Shown here in pieces: positions 52,189 through 60,482 of a stretch of DNA of 64,000 nucleotides. A model generated the notes under the pieces. The model saw only the letters and a list, made by a program, of their open reading frames with translations. It was not told where the DNA came from and did not search any database. Every line of letters starts with the position of its first letter. Position 1 is the stretch's first letter. Source of the stretch: Verrucomicrobiota bacterium (GTDB taxonomy: Bacteria; Verrucomicrobiota; Verrucomicrobiia; CAIQCK01); the NCBI GenBank assembly GCA_016235595.1, contig JACRJX010000043.1, forward strand, positions 124,001-188,000, read 5' to 3'. Both the position numbers and the translations under genes were made by a program.

Positions 52189-54894
52189 ATGAAAACAGGG
52201 CTGTTAGTAGCGCTCGCGTTCCTATGCGCCGTCAGCGCTCGGGCGCAGCAGACTCCGAACGCGGACGCCGCCAAGGCGACGATCCGCATCCGCGCCAGCG
52301 ACCTGATGCGGCAGTCATCCCAAGGCAGCAATACGGTTGTGGTTGCCGCTGCGCCGCTGGCCGCATCTCCGGCTGCGTCCCCGCGGCCAACCGCTGCCGG
52401 CGCGCCGCCTCCGGGTCCGGCTCCCGTTCCGGGAACTCCGCCTCCGCCTCCGGGTCCGGCGCCCGTCACAGCGCCGCCGCGCGCGCCCATGGCCGCTCCG
52501 GCCCCAGCCGTTGCCGAGCCGGCTCCCAAGCAGACGTTCCACCAAAGCACCCTCACCGGCGACGAGCCGATTGAGTTCGACTGGATGAACGCCGACCTCT
52601 CACAGGTACTTGCCAAATACAGCGAGCTGACCCGTCGTAGCGCCATCATGCAGCAGGGCTTGCAGGGCATGATCACCTTCCGCTCCTCCGGCCCCCTCAG
52701 CGTCGAGGAAGCCATTGGCGCGCTCGAGAGCGTCCTGCTCGTGAACGGCTACGCCATCGTCCCGATGGGCGAGAAATTTTTCAAGGTGGTGCCGTCGCCC
52801 TACGGCCCGCAGGAAGGGTTGCCGGTCTTCACCGAGGACATGAAGATGCAGCAGTTCGACCGGTTGGTGGCGCAGGTGGTGCGCGTCAAGTTCCTCGACC
52901 CTACCGACGTGGCGCGCGCGTTGGGCGGCAGCGGCACCACAGGCGCGCCCATCATGCAGGGCGCTCCGCAAGCGGCCGGCGGCGGCGCCAGCGGCCGCGT
53001 CTTCATGCATCCCTACGGCCAGATCATTCCGTTGCCGCGCTCCAGCGCCTTGTTGTTGATTGATACCGCGCTGAACGTCTCGCGCCTGAAGCAGATCATC
53101 GAATACATGGATACCACCAGCGAGACGAAGATGGAGACGCGCGTCTATGTCTTGGAGAACGCCGACGCCGTTGCCGTCTATGGTATTCTCCAGCAACTGA
53201 TTGCCGCCGACCAAGGCACCGGCGCGTCGGCGGGAGGGCAGACGGGCCAGATTGTGGGGAACATGCCCGCCGGGGGATTTTCCATCGGCCGCAGCCGGCC
53301 CAGTGTCACTTCTATCGAGGAGAGTGTCATCATGGGCCGCGTGCTCCTCAACTACGACCTGCGCACCAACGCCCTCATCCTCATTACGCAGGAGGTGAAC
53401 TTCGCGTTCTTCGAGAAGATCCTCAAGGCGCTCGACGTGAAAACCAACCAGGATTTCAAGACGCGCGTCTTCTTCCTCAACTATGCCGACGCCACAGACA
53501 TGGCCAACATGCTCTACCAGTTGGTCCAGGGCGCCGAGCCGACGGCCGTGGGCGGGCGGACGGGTGGAACAGCCGCCTCGCCTTACAGCAGTCGCACCGG
53601 CACGACCGGAACCAGCGGGCGCTCCACAGGCTTGGGAGGCGGCACCGGCAGCACACGCAGCGGCACCGGCAGCACACGCAGCGGCAGCACCAGCGGCCGA
53701 ACCAGCACCAGTTTCAGAACCAGCGGTTCGCGAAGTACCACCACCTCGCGGGGCGCGGCCGCCGCCGGCCGGTCCACGACTCCTTCCGTGCCGGGAGCGA
53801 CGGGCGCGGCCACCGGCGCCAACGTGCCGCAGCAGTTGATCGAGATCATCCCCGACGTGCGCAACAACGCGCTGGTCATCTTTGCGCCAGAGCAGGATCT
53901 GGAATCCCTCACCGATGTCATCAAGCAACTCGATGTCTTCCCGCCGCAGGTGGCCATCGATGTGGTTGTCGCCGAGGTGAGTCTGGACAAGGACACTTCG
54001 GTCGGCGTCGATCTGTTCCAGAAAGCGTTGACAAGCCCTTCACGGGCGGGGGCCGGCATTTCCACGCCCGACGGCGGCGGCATTCCATCCACGAACGGCC
54101 TTTCGCGGTTGATTGATCCGCGCACCATCACCAGCCCGCAGGCTTTGGCAGGCGCCGGCTTGACGGGTGGGTTGAGCTACTTTGCGAGCTTCTTCAGCGG
54201 CGATCTGCGTGCCGTCATCAGCGCGTTGGCGGAGAACAGCTCTTTCAAGGTGCTTCAGACGCCGCATCTTTACACCTCCAACAACCAGACTGCGCGCATG
54301 TTCGTCGGCGAGTCGCGTCCTGTCGTCACCTCCACGGTGAGCGACTCCGCCGGCAGCGGCATCGCGTCGCGGTCAAACTATGACAATGTGGACATTGGCG
54401 TCGGTCTGGAGGTCACGCCGTTGATCAACCCGGATGGCGTTGTCACGTTCAACATCTACCAAACGGTGGACGACGTGAAAACCTATACGGTCATTGATGG
54501 CAACCAGGTGCCGGTCCTGAGCCGCCGCGAAGCCGAAGCGGTGGCGGTGACCTGCAAGGATGGGCAAATCATCATCCTCGGCGGGTTGACCTCCACCGTC
54601 CGCAAGCAAATAATCAACCAGGTGCCGATCGTTGGCGATATCCCACTGTTGGGCTACCTCTTCAAAAAGACGGAGTGGATCGATGCGAAGACCGAACTGG
54701 TGTTCTTCCTGCGTCCCAAGGTGATCCGCACCGTCGAAGAAGCGCAGCGCTACACTTGGGGCCGCATTGAGAAGAGCAAGGATCTGCGTACCATGCCGCT
54801 CCGCGACGGCGACGGCTATAGCCCGGTGCAGGACAAGCTCCACATGGAGAAACTCAAGGCCATTGACCGCTTCGACAAAACCGACAAGTTCTAG
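52189..54894 (+). CDS. gspD: Type II secretion outer-membrane secretin GspD
   Basis: A 901-residue protein with a signal peptide (LLVALAFLCAVSARA), then a Pro/Ala-rich linker (about 60-115) and N0 and N-type ring domains (IEFDWMNADLSQVLAKYSEL; RVYVLENADAVAVYGILQQL; RVFFLNYADATDMANMLYQL). The C-terminal secretin barrel has VGLEVTPLINPDGVVTFNI and VPIVGDIPLLGYLFKKTEW. An unusual Ser/Gly/Thr/Arg insertion (about 454-540) splits the third N domain, and includes two 21-base direct repeats at 53641-53682. The ribosome site GAGGGAGAAG is clear. It forms the outer-membrane pore. Confidence 0.93.
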   Translation: MKTGLLVALAFLCAVSARAQQTPNADAAKATIRIRASDLMRQSSQGSNTVVVAAAPLAASPAASPRPTAAGAPPPGPAPVPGTPPPPPGPAPVTAPPRAPMAAPAPAVAEPAPKQTFHQSTLTGDEPIEFDWMNADLSQVLAKYSELTRRSAIMQQGLQGMITFRSSGPLSVEEAIGALESVLLVNGYAIVPMGEKFFKVVPSPYGPQEGLPVFTEDMKMQQFDRLVAQVVRVKFLDPTDVARALGGSGTTGAPIMQGAPQAAGGGASGRVFMHPYGQIIPLPRSSALLLIDTALNVSRLKQIIEYMDTTSETKMETRVYVLENADAVAVYGILQQLIAADQGTGASAGGQTGQIVGNMPAGGFSIGRSRPSVTSIEESVIMGRVLLNYDLRTNALILITQEVNFAFFEKILKALDVKTNQDFKTRVFFLNYADATDMANMLYQLVQGAEPTAVGGRTGGTAASPYSSRTGTTGTSGRSTGLGGGTGSTRSGTGSTRSGSTSGRTSTSFRTSGSRSTTTSRGAAAAGRSTTPSVPGATGAATGANVPQQLIEIIPDVRNNALVIFAPEQDLESLTDVIKQLDVFPPQVAIDVVVAEVSLDKDTSVGVDLFQKALTSPSRAGAGISTPDGGGIPSTNGLSRLIDPRTITSPQALAGAGLTGGLSYFASFFSGDLRAVISALAENSSFKVLQTPHLYTSNNQTARMFVGESRPVVTSTVSDSAGSGIASRSNYDNVDIGVGLEVTPLINPDGVVTFNIYQTVDDVKTYTVIDGNQVPVLSRREAEAVAVTCKDGQIIILGGLTSTVRKQIINQVPIVGDIPLLGYLFKKTEWIDAKTELVFFLRPKVIRTVEEAQRYTWGRIEKSKDLRTMPLRDGDGYSPVQDKLHMEKLKAIDRFDKTDKF
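53641..53682 (+). repeat. Two tandem 21-base repeats in gspD
   Basis: A 21-base unit encoding GTGSTRS occurs twice in tandem without change, followed by a partial third. It lies in the Ser/Gly/Arg-rich insertion of the secretin and could vary in copy number. Confidence 0.85.
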
Positions 54895-54967
54895 TATGAA
54901 GAGCTTCCGGCTCGGCGGAGCCGGGGCCCCACACGAATGGGAATGGCCCGCTGCCATCGCGTGAGGA

Positions 54968-56707
54968 ATGTTGCGAGCAACAGGGAACGAAGCCATGCAG
55001 ACGCCGACAGAAACGCCGGATGACTCGAGTGTCGCGAAACCCGCGACGTTCGATCTGCTGGAGGGTTTCACCTCCGAGCAAGCGGCATTGCTTTGTTCCA
55101 AGCTCACGACCCTCTCCATCAAGGCTTGTGGCCTGTTCATTCATGCCGGTGAACCCGGCGACTGTCTTTACATCATCCGCAAGGGTGAAGCTGAAGTGTG
55201 CGTGGCGTCGCCCGATGGCAGCAGCGGTCGGAAAGTGCTCGCCCGGCTCGGCCCCGGCCACGTGGTCGGCGAGATGGCGCTGCTGAATCGCGAGCCGCGC
55301 AACGCCGACGTCATCGCCACCACTGATTGCGAACTGGACCGGCTGTCGGCGGTGGATTTCGAATCGCTCTGCGGCCGGGTGCCCGTGCTGAAAATGGTCC
55401 TGACGCGGCTGGTGGCGCATCGGTTGAGCTGGTCCGGCAGCGACGTTCTGGCGCGGCGCATCGGCTCCTACACCGTGATCGCCCCCATTGGCGAAGGCGG
55501 CATGGCATGGGTCTATCGTGCCATCTGCAACACCGCTCCGGCGGACGATCCGGAGCGCCGCGTGGTGGCGCTGAAGATGCTCCCTCATTCACTCGTGACC
55601 CGGCCCGGCTTCCTTGAACAGTTCCGCCAGGAAGCCAACGTCATGACCGGCCTGCGGCACGAGAACATCGTCTCGCTCTACGAAACCATCGAGATCTACG
55701 GCACCATGTTCCTGGTGCTGGAATACGTCCAGGGCCGCAGTCTGCGCGACTGGGTGGGGAGCCAGGGCAGGCTTTCCCCGGATGAAGTATGGAGCATCGC
55801 CTGCAGCATCACGCAGGCTTTGTGCGCAGCTCATGCCCGCGGTGTCATTCACCGCGACGTGAAGCCGGACAACATCATGTTGCGCCAGGATGGCGTTGTG
55901 AAACTCATGGACTTCGGCATCGCCGTGCCCCTCAAAGGCCCCACGGTGGACCTCGGCGGCGTGGCCATTTCACCCCGTTACGGCGCCCCGGAGATTTTCG
56001 CCGGCGAACGCGGCGACCCGGCCGCCGATTTCTACAATCTGGGGATCATGCTTTACGAAATGGTCACCGGCCGTTCGCCGTTTACGGCTGACTCCTACGA
56101 GGAATGGGCGGAAGCGCATCAGACAATCGCGCCACCGCCGCTGCAACAGTATTGCCCCGGTCTGCGACCGGACTTGGAGGCGTTGATTAACGCGGCGTTG
56201 ATCAAGAATCCTGCCGAGCGCTGGCAAGCCATTGCGCCGCTGCTGGACCGGCTGTCGGTCAAAACGGTGGTACAGGCCCCGGCGCCGTTGGCCGGGGCGC
56301 AGCCGCATATTTGCACGACGAAAGACGGCAGCCGTATCGCAGCCGCCGGACCGTCGCGGGCGATGATGGCGTTCTGGGTCCGGTTCCCCGGCGAGCCGAA
56401 AGAGCGCGCGTTCCTGATGACCAAGCCGCTCGTCATCGGGCGCGATACGCCGGCCGATATCCTGATTGCCGACATGATGGTGTCGCGCCGACATGCTGAA
56501 TTCTCCGTCACACCCCAGGGTTTGCACGTGCGCGACCTCGATTCCAGCAACGGCTTGTTCGTCAACGGGGAACAAGTGACGGAAGCGGATCTGCACCAGG
56601 GCGACCAACTGCGCATCGGCTCCACCCTGCTCACCTTCGAGCGGGAGAGTGCCACTGGCATCCACTTCAGCGTCGCCCCGTGCGTGAATCTCCCGGCTGG
56701 GGATTAG
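54968..56707 (+). CDS. Ser/Thr kinase with cyclic-nucleotide-binding and FHA domains
   Basis: A 579-residue cytoplasmic protein with three modules. Residues 30-150 are a CAP_ED cNMP-binding domain: GDCLYIIRKGEAEV and the phosphate cassette GEMALLNREPRNADV, keeping the Glu (102) and Arg (111) that contact cyclic nucleotides. Residues 166-430 are a Hanks kinase: GEGGMA, Lys203, HRDVKPDN (295-302), MDFG and APE, all intact. Residues 480-550 are an FHA domain (GRDTPADILIAD, SRRHAEF, SSNGLFVNG). No membrane segment is seen. It lies 73 bases after gspD, so it may control secretion. An internal ATG at 54995 has a better ribosome site. Confidence 0.93.
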   Translation: MLRATGNEAMQTPTETPDDSSVAKPATFDLLEGFTSEQAALLCSKLTTLSIKACGLFIHAGEPGDCLYIIRKGEAEVCVASPDGSSGRKVLARLGPGHVVGEMALLNREPRNADVIATTDCELDRLSAVDFESLCGRVPVLKMVLTRLVAHRLSWSGSDVLARRIGSYTVIAPIGEGGMAWVYRAICNTAPADDPERRVVALKMLPHSLVTRPGFLEQFRQEANVMTGLRHENIVSLYETIEIYGTMFLVLEYVQGRSLRDWVGSQGRLSPDEVWSIACSITQALCAAHARGVIHRDVKPDNIMLRQDGVVKLMDFGIAVPLKGPTVDLGGVAISPRYGAPEIFAGERGDPAADFYNLGIMLYEMVTGRSPFTADSYEEWAEAHQTIAPPPLQQYCPGLRPDLEALINAALIKNPAERWQAIAPLLDRLSVKTVVQAPAPLAGAQPHICTTKDGSRIAAAGPSRAMMAFWVRFPGEPKERAFLMTKPLVIGRDTPADILIADMMVSRRHAEFSVTPQGLHVRDLDSSNGLFVNGEQVTEADLHQGDQLRIGSTLLTFERESATGIHFSVAPCVNLPAGD

Positions 56708-57594
56708 GGAGGCGTCAGCGGATCGGCCGCGCCCGGTTGCGTTGCCGTAAACTTCCTCAGATACTTCAGCGCAACCGCGAAATCCTTCGGCAATGGCGCC
56801 ACCAGTTCCAGCCGTTGGCAGGTGGTTGGATGTGTCACCGCCAGCCGCTCCGCGTGCAGCGCCAGCCGGCCCAGCAACGGACGTTCCGCCGCCTCCGAGT
56901 GCAGCTTGTAGCCGGGCTTGAGCTGCGACAGATACAACGCGCTCCGCTCGCCCTCACCGTAAACCTTGTCGCAAAGGATCGGATACCCCGCGTGCCGCAG
57001 GTGCACGCGAATCTGGTGCGTCCGCCCCGTCTCCGGCTCGCAGGCGACCAGCGTGCAACTCAGGAAAGGCATGCTTTCCCGCTGCCCGCGCAACGCCCGC
57101 AGCCGGAACCGCTCCAGCACCCGAAACCGCGTCAGCGTCTGCTTGCCGCCGTGGCGGAGCTCGATCTGCAGCCACGGCCGCGCCGGATGGGGGCCGAGCT
57201 TCAGTTCCACTTCGAACGCATCTTCCGCCGGCTCGCCTTCCACCAACGCCACGTAGGATTTGCCGACGGTCCGGTCGTTGAACTGTTTCGACAGCTCGCG
57301 CAGCGCGTCGTGCGTTTTCGCCAGCAGCAACACGCCGCTGGTGTCCGCGTCGAGCCGGTGGACGTTGGCGAGCATGGTCAGGCCGCGCTCGCGCACCCAT
57401 GCCGCGCCAGTGTCGAGCGCACGCCGGACACCGGACATGAGGTTCGGTTTCTCCGGATCATAAGTGTCGGGCGAAATCATCAGCCCGCTGGGCTTGTCCA
57501 CCGCCATCAGCGCGTCGTCTTCGTGGAGCACCGGCAGTTCCACCGACACGCCGGGCGCCAGTGGCAATCGAAAGCTGTTCATCAAGTTACTCAT
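56704..57594 (-). CDS. RluA-family pseudouridine synthase
   Basis: A 296-residue cytoplasmic RNA-modifying enzyme. The catalytic Asp82 is in HRLDADTSGVLL, with ETGRTHQIRVHL and LHAERL of the RluA family also present. There is no N-terminal S4 domain, so it is closer to RluA or RluC-minus-S4 forms; the target uridine cannot be assigned. It overlaps the kinase gene by four bases at the 3' ends and diverges from the TPR-zincin gene. Confidence 0.92.
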   Translation of the reverse strand: MSNLMNSFRLPLAPGVSVELPVLHEDDALMAVDKPSGLMISPDTYDPEKPNLMSGVRRALDTGAAWVRERGLTMLANVHRLDADTSGVLLLAKTHDALRELSKQFNDRTVGKSYVALVEGEPAEDAFEVELKLGPHPARPWLQIELRHGGKQTLTRFRVLERFRLRALRGQRESMPFLSCTLVACEPETGRTHQIRVHLRHAGYPILCDKVYGEGERSALYLSQLKPGYKLHSEAAERPLLGRLALHAERLAVTHPTTCQRLELVAPLPKDFAVALKYLRKFTATQPGAADPLTPP

Positions 57595-57685
57595 CGCACA
57601 TCACACGTCCATCTTGCAGTCACAAAACCATTGTCCTAGATTCTCCCGTCCACGTTATGAAACAAAACAGGAACGAGCAAGACGT

Positions 57686-58693
57686 ATGATCATGCCGCGC
57701 GAACCAGGCTACATCGAGCGCGCCGACGCCTCCTACGACGCCGGCCAGTTCGAGAAGGCCATGGAGCTGTACCAGAAACATATCGAGATGGAACCGGATG
57801 CGCCGGAAGGCTACGAGGGACTCGGCCTGAGCCTGTGGGCGCTGGAGCGCCATCGCGACGCGCTCCGTGCACTGGACACCGCGCAGAAGTTTGACCCCGA
57901 AAACGCCGGCATCGCCATCAACCGCGCTGCCTTGCTCACCGACGTGCTCGAACGCCACGAGGAAACCGTCGCCATCTGCGAGGGCCTCGCCCGCCGCAAT
58001 CTCAAGCGCAACGACGTGCGCGACGCCCGTTACTTCGCCGCCAAGGCGCACTTCCGTCTCGGCAACGATGCCGAGGCGCTGGCCCTGCTCGACGCCGCGT
58101 TGCGCGACGCGCCCGGCGACATCGAACTGCTGAGCTGGAAAGCGCATGTGCTCTTCGAGAGCGGCCACTACGAGAAAGCGAAGCTCGCTCACGAAGCGTG
58201 CCTGAAACTCGACAGCGAAGACCCCGGCATCTGGTGGGATTACGGCCTGGTGATCGAGAAATTGGGCGAGGAGGCTGCCTCCCTCCGGGCGTTCGAGCGC
58301 GCGCACGAACTGGATCCGGAGGATTTTCCGCTGCCGGTGCCGATCTCGGCGAAGGAGGCTGAGCGCATCGCCGTCCGAACGCTGGAGGAGCTGCCGGATG
58401 ATTTTCGCGATGCCATTCGCGACGTGCCGGTGATCGTGGACGATTTCCCGTCGCGCGAGTTTGTGCTGGAGAACCCGACGCTCGGCCCGCAAATCCTCGG
58501 ATTGTTCACCGGCAACACCCACTGCGAACAGCAGCCAGTGCCGACCGCCATCATGATCTTTCGCAAGAACCTGGAGAAAATTGTTGTCGACCGGGAGGAA
58601 CTCCTTGTCGAAATCCGCAAAACACTTCTCCACGAGATCGGCCACTACCTCGGCCTGAACGAGGACGATCTGAGAGAGCGGGGATTGGAGTAG
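57686..58693 (+). CDS. TPR protein with C-terminal zincin metallopeptidase domain
   Basis: A 335-residue protein. Residues 1-215 hold about five TPR units (ADASYDAGQFEKAMELYQKH; RYFAAKAHFRLGNDAEALAL; WWDYGLVIEKLGEEAASLRA). The C-terminal 120 residues are a minimal metalloprotease: VPVIVDDFPS, then TLLHEIGHYLGLNEDDLRER with His316, Glu317 and His320, as in PF06262-type zincins. The active-site pattern HEXXHXXGLXED is complete. No export signal. Fusion of TPRs suggests substrate recruitment. The start could also be the ATG two codons later. Confidence 0.87.
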   Translation: MIMPREPGYIERADASYDAGQFEKAMELYQKHIEMEPDAPEGYEGLGLSLWALERHRDALRALDTAQKFDPENAGIAINRAALLTDVLERHEETVAICEGLARRNLKRNDVRDARYFAAKAHFRLGNDAEALALLDAALRDAPGDIELLSWKAHVLFESGHYEKAKLAHEACLKLDSEDPGIWWDYGLVIEKLGEEAASLRAFERAHELDPEDFPLPVPISAKEAERIAVRTLEELPDDFRDAIRDVPVIVDDFPSREFVLENPTLGPQILGLFTGNTHCEQQPVPTAIMIFRKNLEKIVVDREELLVEIRKTLLHEIGHYLGLNEDDLRERGLE

Positions 58694-58741
58694 GAACAGG
58701 CGCCCGCCTGCGTTCCGAACCAACCCAGTCCCACAATCGAA

Positions 58742-59380
58742 ATGAACGAACCTGCTGCAAACCACACGATTCGAGTGATCCTCTTCGACCTCGGTGGCGT
58801 GCTCGTGGAGTTCGACGGCATCGCGCCGTTGATCACCCTCTCCGGCAACAGGCTGGACAAGGAAGGCGCCCGCCGGTTCTGGCTCACGTCGCCGTCGGTC
58901 CGCCAACTCGAAACCGGGAAATGCGGCGCGGATGAGTTTGCCCGCAGCGCCGTCGCCGAGTTGGGCCTCACGATGGCGCCGGATGCCTTCCTGCGGCAGT
59001 TCGTGAGTTGGGACCGCGGCCCGATGGACGGCGCGCTCAGCCTGCTGGACGCGCTCAAGCCGCGCTTCCTCCTGGCCTGTCTCAGCAATAACAACGAGCT
59101 GCATTGGAGTCGGCTCTGCGACGAGACGACGCTCCCGGGGAAATTCCACCGGTGTTATCTCTCGCAAGAGATCGGTCTGATGAAACCGGACCCAGCCTCG
59201 TTCAGCTACGTGATTCGCGATCTTGAAACCGCTCCGGAACACATTCTCTTCTTCGACGACAACCCGGAGTGCGTGGAGGCGGCGCAGCGGTTGGGGCTTC
59301 ACGCCCGCCGCGCGCGCGGTGTTGAAGAGGTGAAGGCGGTGTTGGCGGAACTGGGACTGTATCCCGATAACGCGGGTTGA
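58742..59380 (+). CDS. HAD-superfamily hydrolase
   Basis: A 212-residue haloacid-dehalogenase-like protein of the class with DLGGVL in place of DXDG: Asp16 nucleophile in ILFDLGGVLVEFD, LSNNNELH (motif II), Lys in GLMKPDP (motif III) and FFDDNPECVEAA (motif IV). It resembles the subgroup related to epoxide-hydrolase N-domains and small phosphatases. It is probably a cytoplasmic phosphatase with unknown substrate. It lies 48 bases after the TPR-zincin gene on the same strand. Confidence 0.88.
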   Translation: MNEPAANHTIRVILFDLGGVLVEFDGIAPLITLSGNRLDKEGARRFWLTSPSVRQLETGKCGADEFARSAVAELGLTMAPDAFLRQFVSWDRGPMDGALSLLDALKPRFLLACLSNNNELHWSRLCDETTLPGKFHRCYLSQEIGLMKPDPASFSYVIRDLETAPEHILFFDDNPECVEAAQRLGLHARRARGVEEVKAVLAELGLYPDNAG

Positions 59381-59391
59381 CGGCGGCGCGC

Positions 59392-60345
59392 CTACTTCGC
59401 TGCGTCGGGGGGAGCGTTAAAATCGTCGATGAACCGCTGGATCAGCGCGGCGTTCCAGTTGGCCGGCATCGGGCTGTCCTGGTTCGCGATGAGGTCGTCC
59501 ACAGACGGCTGTTTCGATGGCACGCCGTCGGCCGGCACTTCGAGCCGCGCGATCCAGACGACCGCGTTGAGAACGACCTTGCGGAAATCATTGTGCGCCC
59601 AGTTCCAGTGGACGTGGCCGCCGGTGAAGCCAAAGCCGCGCGCGCCGTCGGGCCGTTGATAGGCCCAGCCAACGTCCTCGGCCATTCCCATCCGCGCGCG
59701 GACCGCGGGGTTGCCGCTGTGCGGACCGTCGGGACGCTTGCGCGTGCTGTCGGGCGGCACGGCACTGAGAATCGGCGTCACGCCCTCCATGTTTTCGCGG
59801 AACCGCATGTGGCAGTACCACTCGTCGTGAATCCGGAACGGCTTCACGCCACGCGCGACCGGGTGCTGCGGGAGTTTGTTGAACTTGGCGATCCACGATG
59901 GATTGATGGACCAGTGTTGTTCGTAGCAACCGCCGATCCAGTCGCGCATCTTATCCATCGTTTCCTTCTTGCCAGGGTCCACCGTGTAATGGAGGCACGC
60001 GAGGCCGACGCCTTTCTTCATCAGCGCGTCGAGTTCGGCGAGGTGCTCGTTGAGCAACCGGCCGCCGTCACAGTAGATGACGATCGCGTCGGCGCCGTCG
60101 AGCACCGCCGCGTCGGCCGGCCAGCCGCGCGAGACAATCGCGTGGAGCTTGTCGGGCATCGCATCGTTCAGCGCCTTCGCGAGAAGTTGGCAGCCGGCAT
60201 TGTGCGCGTGCGAGCCGAAGCCGTGGCTGCCCGCGCCGGCCAGGAAGACGATCTTCTTCTTGCCGTCAGCCGCGCCGGCGTTTCCGGCGAAGCAGAGGAC
60301 GAGAACCACACCCAGCGGCACGAGCAACGAGCGAATCAATTTCAT
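59392..60345 (-). CDS. Exported ThuA-domain protein
   Basis: A 317-residue protein with a signal peptide (LLVPLGVVLVLCFAGNAGA) and a class I glutamine-amidotransferase-like ThuA fold: KIVFLAGAGSHGFGSHAHNA, DAIVIYCDGG, VGLACLHYTV and RIHDEWYCHMRF. Trehalose-utilisation and related sugar loci carry this domain, and it is very common in PVC genomes. The C-terminal 45 residues form a Pro/Asp-rich extension. The gene diverges from a sulfatase over 137 bases, suggesting a shared polysaccharide role. The reaction is unknown. Confidence 0.87.
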   Translation of the reverse strand: MKLIRSLLVPLGVVLVLCFAGNAGAADGKKKIVFLAGAGSHGFGSHAHNAGCQLLAKALNDAMPDKLHAIVSRGWPADAAVLDGADAIVIYCDGGRLLNEHLAELDALMKKGVGLACLHYTVDPGKKETMDKMRDWIGGCYEQHWSINPSWIAKFNKLPQHPVARGVKPFRIHDEWYCHMRFRENMEGVTPILSAVPPDSTRKRPDGPHSGNPAVRARMGMAEDVGWAYQRPDGARGFGFTGGHVHWNWAHNDFRKVVLNAVVWIARLEVPADGVPSKQPSVDDLIANQDSPMPANWNAALIQRFIDDFNAPPDAAK

Positions 60346-60482
60346 AATAATGCCTCCGACGGTGGAACTCTTATCATTCGACCTCGATGGAATCCAGCCT
60401 CAACCGCAGGAGCTTGTTCTGCAAGATTTGGCGTGGACGATGCCGGCCCCAGCGGTAGTATGACGGTCAGGAGTACATCATC

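Noticed and set aside
60346..60482. Short open frames in the gap between the ThuA and sulfatase genes
   Set aside because: No ribosome site or conserved pattern; the region most likely holds the divergent promoters, though I could not pick convincing boxes.
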